This document shows positions 1 to 9,211 of a stretch of 64,000 nucleotides of DNA, one piece after another. Location: assembly GCA_029246705.1 (NCBI GenBank), contig JAQWMQ010000016.1, positions 1-64,000 on the forward strand. Direction: 5' to 3'. Position 1 is the first letter of the stretch. Each line of letters starts with the position of its first letter. The position numbers were made by a program, and so were the translations under genes. The DNA comes from Phycisphaerales bacterium. Its GTDB lineage: Bacteria > Planctomycetota > Phycisphaerae > Phycisphaerales > SM1A02. Under the pieces are notes generated by a model that did not search any database, was not told the origin of the DNA, and worked only from the letters and a program-made list of their open reading frames with translations.

Positions 1-850
1 CATGACAGCACCCCTGATTGTGGCCGATCTCGTGAGGAAAGGTGAGATTGCCTATGGCACAGCTCCAGACCGAGAGGCTGAATCCATAAGCAGCGCTGCC
101 GGTCCCACCGTACAACCAGGCCCTCCCGCAGTAATAGTCCGACACCCCCTGCAGGACCGCCACCAGATCCGCTCCCACGGCATCCCGTTCCGAATGCAGA
201 TCGTCCAGCACGCCGTCGTAGGGATCCGTGATCTTGTACAGCAGATCCAGATCGCCGGAATCACCCGAGTAGTCTTCCGTCACGCCGAAACCAACCCCTC
301 GAAGTCGAGTGCCGATCCCACTCTGCGCATAGACATGATTCGAGAACGCGATACAGGCCTCCGCAAGCGAACGCATCTGAACGTCCCCCCCGCTTTCAAC
401 AGCCGCAACCGGCGTCCATTTCACGAGAACATCAATGACACTCCCGTCATCGCAATCGCCGGTCCGGCGGTGACCGGCCATCTCGACCTGGAGATCCGAT
501 CCGGGCTCGATCATGCTGCAGGGTTCCACATCGCTCGGGTGATGAACAAGCACCGTCTCACCGCCACCCGCCGCAGGCAGACGATGAATGATCCGACCAT
601 CATCCAGTCGCATGATGACCACGGAACCGCTTCGCGTGGATACGTCGAAGAGGTCACCCTTGGCGCCTCCGACTTCGAAACGACCTTCCCAGGCATAGGG
701 AGTGCTTGAACGCTTCTCCGCCGTCAGATCGCCGAATTCAGCGAATGAATAATGCTTGACCTCATCTTCAGTGGTACCGGCGACACACCACCTGCCGGGT
801 GCGAGGCAGAGCACGAAGACCACAATCAACGAGTACGTGAATTTCATCAT
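1..850 (-). CDS. Reprolysin-like (M12B-type) zinc metallopeptidase, cut by window edge
   Basis: An open minus-strand frame of 283 codons runs from an ATG at 850 off the left edge. AGGAG lies 5 bases before the ATG. The protein starts with a typical signal peptide (MMKFTYSLIVVFVLCLAPG), so it is exported. The last visible residues are HEIGHNQGCCH, the full zinc-binding motif HExGHNxGxxH of metzincins; the run just before it (AYGFSLSVWSCAIGNLTF) is typical of bacterial reprolysin-like peptidases. The three His residues should bind zinc and the Glu should activate water. The region between residues 30 and 150 looks like a beta-rich prodomain. The Met-turn and any C-terminal sorting domain lie outside the window. 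The family call is firm; substrate is unknown. Confidence 0.85.
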   Translation of the reverse strand, partial: MMKFTYSLIVVFVLCLAPGRWCVAGTTEDEVKHYSFAEFGDLTAEKRSSTPYAWEGRFEVGGAKGDLFDVSTRSGSVVIMRLDDGRIIHRLPAAGGGETVLVHHPSDVEPCSMIEPGSDLQVEMAGHRRTGDCDDGSVIDVLVKWTPVAAVESGGDVQMRSLAEACIAFSNHVYAQSGIGTRLRGVGFGVTEDYSGDSGDLDLLYKITDPYDGVLDDLHSERDAVGADLVAVLQGVSDYYCGRAWLYGGTGSAAYGFSLSVWSCAIGNLTFPHEIGHNQGCCH

Positions 851-1509
851 TCGATCTCCTGAGGGCATGAGAACCAAAAGGCTCCATGCAGACATGGTTG
901 GTCGCCAGAGGTCTGGTGAAGGCACAAGCACCGTGGACCCGGAGACTTGTCTCCTCACCAGAACCGTTTCAAGTCATGGCGACACATGACACCGATGATG
1001 AAGTCACAATACGACTTCGACGAACGGCACAATCAAGTGCGCAGTCCGAGACCACCCTTCCCCCCATTGAGTCCGTTTTTCCTGATTTTTTCCTGATTTC
1101 ACGGGCCACATCGGAAACCGCTGCAGGACTGACCCACGATGTTCTTCGAGATCATCTCCCGCCAGGGCAGCCAGAGCTTTGGCAAGCGACCCCCTTCAAG
1201 GCGCTGTTCGAGGCGCTCGAGATGGAACAGGACCGTCGCGGGAACCTGTAAGCGACTGGACTCAACTGAGTTTCACGAAGAGAACACGGGCAGCAGAGCA
1301 GGCAACTCGACAGCTTCAACATCCATTGACAGCTGCTCCAAGAAGGTCACTGCGGAGTCATGAGTGTGAAGATCCCTGGCTGTGACTCACAGTGCAGTCG
1401 ATGCTCATGACACCTGGGATTCGTCCTGAAGACCACCTGCAGCGTTCTTCGACAATCAGGAAAGAGCCCACGAACGCCGAGCAGGAAACCTCCGGAGGCG
1501 CTGAAACAC
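851..1509. other. Intergenic stretch without a convincing gene
   Basis: About 660 bases lie between the metallopeptidase start and the next small gene. Short open frames exist on both strands, the longest a 121-codon plus-strand frame at 886-1251, but it has no ribosome binding site, its first half has non-biased third positions and it resembles nothing known to me. The promoter of the metallopeptidase must lie in the left part. No tRNA-like or terminator-like structure was seen. Confidence 0.5.
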
Positions 1510-1755
1510 TCACTTCGACGGATTCGCCGGTGCTTCTTGATCGTTCGGTGCCGGTGCGGCAATCGGTGACGAAGGCTCGGAACCGGTTCCGGACGCGGCC
1601 GGGGCCCCCGACCAGTCGAGAACGAAGGTGATCAGGATCCGAAGAATCAGGTAGATCACCAGCATCGTGCCGAACGTCTTCCAGAAGTTCGGCTTCTTCC
1701 AATGCGGCTTCCGCGATGGTTCCCTGACATGCTCGTCGGAGGATGGCGATTCCAT
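1510..1755 (-). CDS. Small single-pass membrane protein, unknown function
   Basis: The frame encodes 81 residues. AGGAG sits 6 bases upstream of the ATG at 1755, which supports a real gene. Residues 1-24 are polar and basic, residues about 28-48 form one hydrophobic segment (TMLVIYLILRILITFVLDW), and the tail is rich in Pro, Ala and Ser. The likely topology is one membrane helix with a short basic cytoplasmic N-terminus. I do not recognise a family. It stands alone between the metallopeptidase and decayed dockerin fragments. Confidence 0.65.
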   Translation of the reverse strand: MESPSSDEHVREPSRKPHWKKPNFWKTFGTMLVIYLILRILITFVLDWSGAPAASGTGSEPSSPIAAPAPNDQEAPANPSK

Positions 1756-1911
1756 GGGGTGCTCCTTGGAGAAGAACCCTACACCAGTCCTGGGATGTTC
1801 ACCAACGAGAGCGACTTGTTGAAGGGTGTGGGCTCATGGCGTCAGCCCCGATCGACGCACAGCTCTCAGGGTTTCGGCATGCAGGCATCCGCACCGCCAC
1901 TGGCGTCGTGC

Positions 1912-2031
1912 CTAGCACGGCCCCCAGGCACCGAGCACAATCGTGAGATCCGCGCCGTTCGTGGTGCCGTCGCCATTGAGGTCACCGCCCTGAAGGTTCC
2001 ATGCTCCGGGCAGGATCACCGGACAGCATGA
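1912..2031 (-). pseudogene. Orphan GC-type dockerin tail fragment
   Basis: The minus strand reads in frame through VILPGAW, GGDLNGDGTTNGADL and TIVLGAWGPC to a TAG at 1912-1914. This is the second half of a GC-type dockerin and matches, at DNA level too, the 3' end of the esterase gene that stops at 3825 (same TAG context and nearly the same bases for about 75 nt). No start codon or upstream exported domain precedes it, so it appears to be the remaining tail of a lost gene or a duplicated gene end. Confidence 0.7.
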
Positions 2032-2074
2032 ACCACAACAGACCGCGTCCATCGAGACCGGGCTGTCTTTGTGA

Positions 2075-2128
2075 TCAAACTTCGCAGGGGCCCAAGGAAG
2101 CCATGCGGATCGTCAGGTCCGCACCGTC
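2075..2128 (-). pseudogene. Second, more decayed dockerin tail fragment
   Basis: In another minus-strand frame the bases read DGADLTIRMASLGPC followed by two codons and TGA at 2075-2077. DGADLTI and GPC match the dockerin end DGADLTILLGSWGPC, with the middle altered. It lies just upstream of the other fragment and downstream of the FkbM methyltransferase gene. The match is short, so this is less sure than its neighbour. Confidence 0.5.
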
Positions 2129-2154
2129 CAAGCCTCAGAAAAACAGAAGATGCT

Positions 2155-3024
2155 TTATGAGCCTTGAAAGTTCCGGTTTCTATACAAGGCGCATAGTCTC
2201 GATTTCGTAACGTGCACCAACTCGAACCCCCTGGCCAGCAGGTAGTTCGTGACAGGCGCAAGGGTACTCTCGGCTGCGACTCCACGCTCAAAGCCGAGGT
2301 CTGCTGCAACATATTCAACAAACTTCAAGGCCTCCCCGGCACCTTCCAGGATTTCGGGCTCCGCACCTTCGGCCTCAAGCTTCAGACACTTGATCGGACC
2401 GGTTATGTATGAATCAAGACGCCTGGTTGGGACGACTATTTTCTCATCGTAGTCGGGAGGTTCTATCAGACTGGAGTCTGCCCCCTGCGAACTCACGTAG
2501 AACTCCAAGTCCCCAGGCGCATTCCACAAGCCGACGTTGTGGGCCGCGCTGGGCGCAACGTTTTCCGAGAGACAGGCATACTCCTGTGGGGATGGCTCGA
2601 ACCCGATGTAATCAACCTCGACTCCATTCAGGTCGAACCAGATCTTGAGGTCACCGACGTTCGCTCCACAATCCAGGAACACGTCACCGCCCCTGAAATC
2701 GATTAGACCAAGAGAATATGCCTTGTGGATTGACTCACTGCGCCGGCGTATCCCACGGACGTAGGCCATGTCGCACTGGCGACCATGACGTATTTTGTAC
2801 CGAAAATCAGGAGTATCTCGATCAGTCACCTCAAACGCACCATCGCGCCACCGAATCCGCGCACTCGAGCGATGAAGGAGACAAGCCTTGATGTTGAAAA
2901 GCAGAGCGAAGAGACGGCGGTCCGTTCGCATCATCAAGGGGGTGTACATCCTGCGATCAAACTTGTCTTGCAACACGTTGCGGAACAACACACAAAAACG
3001 AAATGTTTTGAAGAATGCCTTCAT
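2155..3024 (-). CDS. FkbM family SAM-dependent methyltransferase
   Basis: The frame is open from 3126, but the first natural start is ATG 3024 (MKAFFKTFRF), giving 289 residues; the longer version would add an Arg/Gly-rich leader with no sign of being protein. The core shows VFLDCGANVGD, the SAM-binding motif I of FkbM enzymes, then YIGFEPSPQEY with the acidic residue of motif II, and CLKLEAEGAEPEILEGA, the FkbM signature in which the usual KIDVEG is replaced by KLEAEG. These enzymes O-methylate sugars or other small molecules, often in glycan or exopolysaccharide synthesis. No glycan cluster is adjacent, so the substrate is open. Confidence 0.85.
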   Translation of the reverse strand: MKAFFKTFRFCVLFRNVLQDKFDRRMYTPLMMRTDRRLFALLFNIKACLLHRSSARIRWRDGAFEVTDRDTPDFRYKIRHGRQCDMAYVRGIRRRSESIHKAYSLGLIDFRGGDVFLDCGANVGDLKIWFDLNGVEVDYIGFEPSPQEYACLSENVAPSAAHNVGLWNAPGDLEFYVSSQGADSSLIEPPDYDEKIVVPTRRLDSYITGPIKCLKLEAEGAEPEILEGAGEALKFVEYVAADLGFERGVAAESTLAPVTNYLLARGFELVHVTKSRLCALYRNRNFQGS

Positions 3025-3217
3025 GCCTGCCAACAGTCTACTTGCCAAACCGCACCTTCCGCCAGTGGAGACTGGTTTTCGACCATTGCCCCCTCGACAG
3101 GCTCGAACACCCCGCGAGGATCGCACACCATCTCAGTCGCCCCTTGCAGGATTTCCGATCGATGCAGTAGTGTGGCTGATTGGAGAGACAGGAAAAAGGG
3201 GGAGAGAGACCTGCCCC

Positions 3218-3769
3218 ATGCATCGCCTTGCCGCCTTGTCGTCGTGCGCCTTTCTGGCACTGTTCCACGGCGCTTCACTCGCCCATGCCGACCTGGACTT
3301 TCAGTTCGCGAACATGACGGAGCTCGACCCGGAGACCTTGAGCTTCTCAATCGACGTCCAGATGATCGGATTGGAATCGGACCCGCCCATCGTCATGTTC
3401 GGAATGGGGGTCGTGACCGGCGGACTGGCCGTCACTTCCATCCATAACATCTCCCCGCTGGCCTACCACGAGTGGTTTGAATACGAGGAAGCGGAGAACA
3501 CCTACCTCTACGCGGGCTGGGACGGCGGAAAGAGCGTGATCGAACCCGGGCCGGATCCGGTCGGACTGATTCGATTGGACCTCCTGGTCACCGAGCCCAT
3601 CGGCCCCTGGACGATCGATGTCGGCTTCTTCACCTTTCGCGAGGCCAATGGTGAAATCATCGCGACCGGTCAGGACAGCTACAACCTGACCATCCCCGTC
3701 CCCACTCCCGCGACCATTGCGCTGGTTGCCTGCGGCCTCTGCGGAGCGGGACGTCGACGCTGCGGCTGA
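3218..3769 (+). CDS. Exported PEP-CTERM-like protein
   Basis: I place the start at ATG 3218, preceded by a purine-rich GGGGGAGAGAG, because it gives a clean signal peptide (MHRLAALSSCAFLALFHGASLAHA); the open frame continues upstream but that part looks non-coding. The 183-residue product has a beta-rich middle and ends with VPTPATIALVACGLCGAG followed by RRRCG: a VP-P motif, hydrophobic helix and basic end, which is the PEP-CTERM pattern recognised by exosortase systems. It should be exported and processed at the cell surface. No other domain is recognised. It is divergent from the FkbM gene. Confidence 0.75.
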   Translation: MHRLAALSSCAFLALFHGASLAHADLDFQFANMTELDPETLSFSIDVQMIGLESDPPIVMFGMGVVTGGLAVTSIHNISPLAYHEWFEYEEAENTYLYAGWDGGKSVIEPGPDPVGLIRLDLLVTEPIGPWTIDVGFFTFREANGEIIATGQDSYNLTIPVPTPATIALVACGLCGAGRRRCG

Positions 3770-3824
3770 GGGCCGATCGCACGGAGATTGATTCGATCGT
3801 TCAAGGCTTGAACCGGGTTCGTGT

Positions 3825-5522
3825 CTAGCACGGCCCCCAGGAACCGAGCAGGATCGTGAGATCTGCACCGTTCGTGGTGCCGTCTTCATTGAGATCGGCG
3901 CCCGAAAGATTCCAGTATCCCAGCATAATCGTGAGATCGGCGCCGTTGATGACGAGGTCGCCGTTGAGATCGCCAAGGCAACCACAGGGGTCGGACGTGC
4001 ATTCCTGACCCGGGTAGAACGCACCGAGGTCATTCGCACAAGCCGCTTGTGTCACGTACGAGCAGCCCACTCCGGTCACGCAGCACGCACCGAGGATGGT
4101 GCAGGGGAGATCCGAGTCGTCGCAGCTTGATCCGTCACCATGGTAGGTGGAACTTTGCAACAGGCTGCATGCGAGGGCGGTCATGACGCTGCATTCGCCG
4201 TCGGCCATGCAGCACGCGCCGGTCGAGGGACCGCCACCACTACCGGAGATCGTCAGTGTCGCCGAGCCGTAGTCCGAGATCGCGAAGCCACCTAGCGCGA
4301 TCACATAGAGACTTCCGGCCGATGCCGTGAACTCGATCGTCGTGGTGTAGACATCACAGCCCGCGGTGTCATCAAGACAGACGATCACGTTCTCCGGGGC
4401 GCAATCGCCATCGTGGACGGAAAGACGGGTGTCCCAGGCAGCCTGATTGCACGTCGAGACGGTATAGGTTCCATTTCCCGGCGCAACAAACTCATAGAAC
4501 GCGGTGTTCATGGAAGCATCGGATCCGAACTCACCTGGATCACACACTCCAGCGAGGTCGAGCGTGTTTCCTCGATTTGCAGTGGTGTCGACTGCATTGT
4601 CACCAACAACCACGGTACTGGGTTCGCATGTACCGCTACCGCCACCGATACCGCCGGTGACCGTGTCAAAGAAGTTCCAGGCCTCCACGGTGGCACTGAT
4701 GTCCATGTTGCCCCACTCGCCCGGCCAATCGTGGCCGCCGCCCTGAATCAGGTAGTACTTCATCAGTCTCTGGTTCAGTGGGGAGCTGTAGAGATCCAGT
4801 CGCGCCGTGCTTCCATCGTCTGGATCCGTGTTCGGCAGGTAGGTTCTGTCTGAATCCAGGAGCTGGAGCTTGCTCTTCCAGAAGGCCATGGTGTCCGGGA
4901 TCGATGGATAGGCGCCCCATCCACCGGAGTTCCCCATGTCACCCTCGTAGAGCGTGACGTCGTCCGCCGTGCCGTTCATGGAGAGGATCGGTCTGAGGAC
5001 GACGGGATTGCAGTTGGTGAAGAGCGTGTCCAGCATCATGCCGATGATCGGGGCGAAGGCCACGAAGGTCTCCGACTCCCTGCACGCAAGCTGGAAGCAC
5101 ATCTCCGCACCATTCGAGAACCCGGTGACGAAGGTGCGCGTGGGGTCGAGATCATGAAGATCCTGGAGATGAACGGCGAGACTCGACAGGAAACCGTCGT
5201 CATCGATATCGAGACCTTGATGAAAATCGTAGTCGACGTCCCAGAAACGATTGTTCCACTGGTCCCTGGTGCCGTTGGGGAACACGACCACGAACCCCCT
5301 CTCGTCGGCGAGCTCGGTCCAGCCGTAGTCGTTTCTCATCTCGTTGTTGTTGCCGCTGTACCCGTGCAGGGCCACGACCAACGGAGCGTTCGCGTCCAGG
5401 TTCTGGGGAATGTGAATCCGGTACTGGCGGGTGAGACCGTCATGCTCGAAGTCGATGTTCTGTGCATGGACCAGACAGGTGGGCGCGAAAGACGCAAGGA
5501 GAATCAGGAGTGCATGTCTCAT
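3825..5522 (-). CDS. Secreted PHB-depolymerase/feruloyl-esterase-like hydrolase with dockerin
   Basis: This 565-residue protein begins with a signal peptide (MRHALLILLASFAPTCLVHA). Residues about 25-290 are an alpha/beta hydrolase of the LpqC/PHB depolymerase type: VVALHGYSG gives the oxyanion-hole region, FVTGFSNGAEMCFQ holds the nucleophile Ser in GxSxG, and GGHDWPG supplies the probable catalytic His. A beta-sandwich of the pre-peptidase type follows (about 305-430), then two Cys-rich repeats each starting GACC, and finally a GC-type dockerin (GDLNGDLVINGADL, ADLNEDGTTNGADL, ending SWGPC). It probably cleaves ester bonds in polyesters or plant or algal polysaccharide esters outside the cell. 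The dockerin marks it for the cell surface. Confidence 0.85.
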   Translation of the reverse strand: MRHALLILLASFAPTCLVHAQNIDFEHDGLTRQYRIHIPQNLDANAPLVVALHGYSGNNNEMRNDYGWTELADERGFVVVFPNGTRDQWNNRFWDVDYDFHQGLDIDDDGFLSSLAVHLQDLHDLDPTRTFVTGFSNGAEMCFQLACRESETFVAFAPIIGMMLDTLFTNCNPVVLRPILSMNGTADDVTLYEGDMGNSGGWGAYPSIPDTMAFWKSKLQLLDSDRTYLPNTDPDDGSTARLDLYSSPLNQRLMKYYLIQGGGHDWPGEWGNMDISATVEAWNFFDTVTGGIGGGSGTCEPSTVVVGDNAVDTTANRGNTLDLAGVCDPGEFGSDASMNTAFYEFVAPGNGTYTVSTCNQAAWDTRLSVHDGDCAPENVIVCLDDTAGCDVYTTTIEFTASAGSLYVIALGGFAISDYGSATLTISGSGGGPSTGACCMADGECSVMTALACSLLQSSTYHGDGSSCDDSDLPCTILGACCVTGVGCSYVTQAACANDLGAFYPGQECTSDPCGCLGDLNGDLVINGADLTIMLGYWNLSGADLNEDGTTNGADLTILLGSWGPC

Positions 5523-5611
5523 GAGTCAACTGTACCTCACAGAAATGTCGCAATCCGATTTAGAGTGAAAATGGAGCATTACGCCGGGTATCGTTGATAA
5601 AAGCCGGTTTC

Positions 5612-5965
5612 TCAGGGTTTGAGGATTGGACCCATCGTCTTCGGCGTAATCGAGAACGAGTACACGCTGCGGGTGGCACCTATTCGATGATCAAACGTGT
5701 GTAGGGTGCTCTGACGGGAACCACAGACGGGAACCACACTCCCATCGACCGTCACGGTGTGGGTCGTGACGAGGTCGATCGAGATCCGACCGGGCTCGAC
5801 GGTGATCCAGGCGGACCACGTGCTGCCGGCGCCGGTCATGGTCGTCCAGTTCTCGATCTCGCCTACCTGCCCGGGGCGTGGGGCGTCTGCCCGTGACCTG
5901 AGGCATGAGGGAATCCTCTCATTCCGGTCACCGAACCGCGTCGAACGAACCGTCGAGCCCTGCAC
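5612..5965 (-). CDS. Possible small hypothetical protein or gene remnant
   Basis: A 117-codon frame opens with GTG at 5965. The first 40 codons look poor, but from about ATG 5850 the codons are G/C-biased in third position and the product (WSAWITVEPGRISIDLV) looks like beta-strand protein. No signal peptide, no ribosome binding site and no family were recognised. It may be the surviving 3' part of an exported protein. It fills the gap between the esterase and the 856-residue helical protein. Confidence 0.3.
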   Translation of the reverse strand: MQGSTVRSTRFGDRNERIPSCLRSRADAPRPGQVGEIENWTTMTGAGSTWSAWITVEPGRISIDLVTTHTVTVDGSVVPVCGSRQSTLHTFDHRIGATRSVYSFSITPKTMGPILKP

Positions 5966-6024
5966 GTGACAAGGACCCGAAAACCGATCAAGGTCATGCG
6001 AACAAGGCTTGTCCGATCGAACAG

Positions 6025-8595
6025 CTACTGCGCGACGGCGGAATTCACTTCAAGCGGTCCGTCATCGCCGATCTCCTTGCCAAGAGCACGGAGTTCGCGG
6101 ATACGGGAACGCTGCTCGGCATCGAGGAGGCGAGCAAGCCGTCGGAGCGTTCGCACCGAAAGCTCATCTCGCTCGAACTGAATCCGTTCCATTCGACTCA
6201 TCTGATCCATCATCCGATCGCGCGTCTCTGGATCCCGCCAGTCCGATGCCCTCGGCTGGGCGCTCATCTGCTTGACCATGCGATCGCAGAGATCCTCCCA
6301 CGCGAGTTCATACTCGACTTCCAGCGCGAGGATCCGTGCGGTCTGCTCCTGGCTCACTGTCCCAAGTGCACGCGCTCGCTTGAAGATCGGACTGCAGTTC
6401 GAAGGATCCCGATACACCTGTGGGTATGACTTGAGGCGCCAGTTCTTCTCGAACAACTCGTAGGTCTCCGCAGGCATCGATGCCGCGAGCCGATCGAGTA
6501 GTGCCTCATGTTCCTTTTCCGCACGTTCCCGTAAAGGCGCGGTCTTTTCCTCGTTGCGCCTCCCCACCTCCTGCATGACCTCCCAATCCTCCGCTCCGGA
6601 CATCGAGGTCGACACCAGCGACTTCATCATTTCCTCAAACCGAGCACCGTTGTCGAAATGCTGCTCTGCCAGTTCTCGAGCGGATTCGAGGTACCGCTCC
6701 GATGTCGAGAGCACTGCCTCCAGTACGGCCTCTCGGTCCTCCGGGGAGATGTCCTCCATCATGTCGATGACGATTCCGATCGGACCTGCAGGTCGACCGG
6801 AAACACTTGCCGGGAAATATGCCATCGTCATTCCTATCGTGCTTTCCGCGGCGACCATGGAATGATCATGAAGACGATCCGCGCGCGCGACCTGAATCGC
6901 CGGCGCGGCCTCGTCACTCATTGCGAGCGCAAGGTTGGCGAAGAATGCGTCGTCGAGTTCACGGGCACGGATGAGGCCGCCAAGACGAGCCTTCCTCGCT
7001 TCGGCAAGTTTCTTCGCGACCACCTCCCTGGTGCCTTGTTCCATGCGTGCGATCATCACTTCGATCTCGGTGACGGACGAGTTCCATTCCTCGAGGTAAT
7101 CCTCGTGGAGCGATTCGACGATCGCGAACTGCCAATCCTCGCATCCGATGAATCGACGGATTCTGGAGATGTCCCGGATGTCCATGGAATTGATCACCCA
7201 TGAACCACTGGGCGCCAGTTCTTCCGCAAGAAAATCGTCTCCCATCGACATCAGATCGGCATCCGGATCCTCGTCGTCCTGAAAACCCAGTGCGATGCGG
7301 TCGAGTCGCGCGTCCTTGAGTTCGGCGATGGAACCGGCCACGCGAGCACGTGCCTCCGCTGCCGCCTCCTCGCGCTTCTTGAGGGACGCACGCATTTCAG
7401 CGACGCGTTTCATCGTATCGTTCGGCTCGACTTCGCCCTCGCCCCCGGAGCTCATCGTCGTCCAGGATTCCATCATCACGAGCATGGGATCGATCTCCTT
7501 CATGCCCTTGACGAGTCGGTCGATCCTGCTCGTATCCTCGATGATGAAGCCATCGCGCATCTCGACAAGCATGGCTCGCGTTTCTTCCGGAACCGCGGTC
7601 TCCTTCAGGAGGCGATCGATCACAAGGACGACATCTCCGTTGCGCTGACCGGCTTCGGCCTGCCAGGCGCTCTCCATGTCTCCGGCCATGAGTCGCATGC
7701 CGAAGTCGGAGGTCATCCCGAGGTAGGAGCGCTTCAGCTTCCACCCCGTCTTGGGGTCGAGCACCGCGGCGATCTTGGAGAGGGTCGCGGCATTCAACGC
7801 CCTGCTCTTGGCGGCTTCCTTCGCAGCGAGGTCAAGCGCGATCTTGAACGACTCCTGGATCGCCTGCATGTATTCCTGCATGCGTTCACGGTCCATGTTC
7901 TCCGGATCGGACATGTCCATGTCGGCGAATCCACGTGCCTCGATTTCGTCGAACATCGTGAGCATCGTTCGTCCGGATTGTTCATTCCACTTGCGGAGGA
8001 GTTTCGTGAGTCGTTGTTCGTACTCGCGCATCTCCACATCGACGAGTGCAAGTTCCGCCTCGTCCAGTTCAACCTGTTCGATGCAGTTCCAGATGTCGAG
8101 CGACATCCCCATACCCATCTGCCCGCTGACCCCACTCCGAAGGCGAATGCGTTCACGTGCAAGACGTGCTCGCTGGAGTCCCGGAACCTGGTCTTCTCGA
8201 AGGGACCCGATGACCCTCTCGAAGAACGCGACGTCGAGTCTCCGGATGAGCCGGTTGACGTCATCCAGGTCATCCATGTAGACGGCCATCTGCTCGCGCG
8301 AAGGCATGGCGCTCTGCATCGATCCCATCGAACGCATGAATTCCGCGATCTTGCCGTCGCGCAGCTCGGCGAATTTCTCGTAGTACTCGTCTTGAGCGTT
8401 CTCGATCGCGATCCACTGGTCGAACGTGGGGTCGACATACCGCTCGAGATAGAGCGTGAGATCCTTGCTGTTCATCGGGTCAGGCAACTGGTTCATCGTG
8501 CCTTGAGCTGTCACGGGCGCGTCCAGGGCAAACATCCCCAACACCGTGGTGAGGATGGCCATGACACAGATCGATCTACCTGTCGGCTGGTGCAT
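6025..8595 (-). CDS. Large secreted all-helical protein with five degenerate internal repeats
   Basis: The 856-residue product has GGAG 6 bases before ATG 8595 and a signal peptide ending near residue 30 (LDAPVTAQG). The rest is predicted helical and very rich in charged residues, with no recognised family. By eye I see five degenerate repeats at about residues 45-155, 170-295, 470-575, 612-725 and 740-840. Each begins with a helix of the pattern x-E-x6-Y-x3-W/F (DEYYEKFAEL, EDYLEEWNSS, VEYELAWEDL), and ends with a helix like RRLDVAFFERVIGSLREDQ or ARELDDAFFANLALAMSDE followed by an R-rich stretch. The pattern recalls periplasmic Spy/CpxP-type proteins, but that is only a structural guess. 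It is a stand-alone gene. Confidence 0.8.
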   Translation of the reverse strand: MHQPTGRSICVMAILTTVLGMFALDAPVTAQGTMNQLPDPMNSKDLTLYLERYVDPTFDQWIAIENAQDEYYEKFAELRDGKIAEFMRSMGSMQSAMPSREQMAVYMDDLDDVNRLIRRLDVAFFERVIGSLREDQVPGLQRARLARERIRLRSGVSGQMGMGMSLDIWNCIEQVELDEAELALVDVEMREYEQRLTKLLRKWNEQSGRTMLTMFDEIEARGFADMDMSDPENMDRERMQEYMQAIQESFKIALDLAAKEAAKSRALNAATLSKIAAVLDPKTGWKLKRSYLGMTSDFGMRLMAGDMESAWQAEAGQRNGDVVLVIDRLLKETAVPEETRAMLVEMRDGFIIEDTSRIDRLVKGMKEIDPMLVMMESWTTMSSGGEGEVEPNDTMKRVAEMRASLKKREEAAAEARARVAGSIAELKDARLDRIALGFQDDEDPDADLMSMGDDFLAEELAPSGSWVINSMDIRDISRIRRFIGCEDWQFAIVESLHEDYLEEWNSSVTEIEVMIARMEQGTREVVAKKLAEARKARLGGLIRARELDDAFFANLALAMSDEAAPAIQVARADRLHDHSMVAAESTIGMTMAYFPASVSGRPAGPIGIVIDMMEDISPEDREAVLEAVLSTSERYLESARELAEQHFDNGARFEEMMKSLVSTSMSGAEDWEVMQEVGRRNEEKTAPLRERAEKEHEALLDRLAASMPAETYELFEKNWRLKSYPQVYRDPSNCSPIFKRARALGTVSQEQTARILALEVEYELAWEDLCDRMVKQMSAQPRASDWRDPETRDRMMDQMSRMERIQFERDELSVRTLRRLARLLDAEQRSRIRELRALGKEIGDDGPLEVNSAVAQ

Positions 8596-9211
8596 AGTGA
8601 ACTCCGGCTTTCGATGTATGGGCCCAGATCCCCCGGGCGTTGAAACAAGACCAGTTCATGAGTACCTGAGAGTCTGTCAGGCTTTCAGGTTCATATAATA
8701 CGATTCCAGATGGATTCAGAAGATGAATACCGACGGCAATCACCATGGAATCCGATCGATTGCCCGATTCAGGATTCATGGAGATGTGAGAGTGCGCTAT
8801 TCCTACATGCGTAAAGCCCCCACTGGAGGGGCCTGCCAATCCCAGGAAAAACCAAGGGTCCCCCGAGGGCAGTCGTTGCCTTGCCCTGCCTCACCCACGC
8901 CGGCAGGGACGAACGCCGATGTTAGCGTGACCACAACCCTTGACACAGCACACCAGACGCACCAATCCAAAATGACATCAGAACCAGATGGCGCGCATGA
9001 CACACGCCGTTTGAACATCCGGACATCACGCCAAGCGAAGGCTGAAGGACCAAGATGAACACGCTCAGAGAGTACGAGGCCCGTTGTTACTGGCCCCAAA
9101 GAAATGTTCTTGGTGCGACATGCGGCTACAGTTAGGCTGGAAACCCTTGCACAGCCCGACAGACTTCGTCACCCGAGATACATGATGTGTGAAAGATGAG
9201 CTGCAGAAGGC
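8596..9211. other. Divergent intergenic region, no gene seen
   Basis: About 615 bases separate two divergent genes and should hold both promoters. A weak hairpin, GCCCC at 8816-8820 pairing with GGGGC at 8828-8832, is the only clear structure; on the minus strand it is followed by TTTA. Small open frames in this stretch are Arg/Pro-rich and look non-coding. Confidence 0.4.

Noticed and set aside
2-709. Long plus-strand open frame of 235 codons
   Set aside because: It is the shadow of the minus-strand metallopeptidase, which has a signal peptide, ribosome binding site and zinc motif.
886-1251. Plus-strand 121-codon frame
   Set aside because: No ribosome binding site, weak codon bias in the first half and no recognisable motif.
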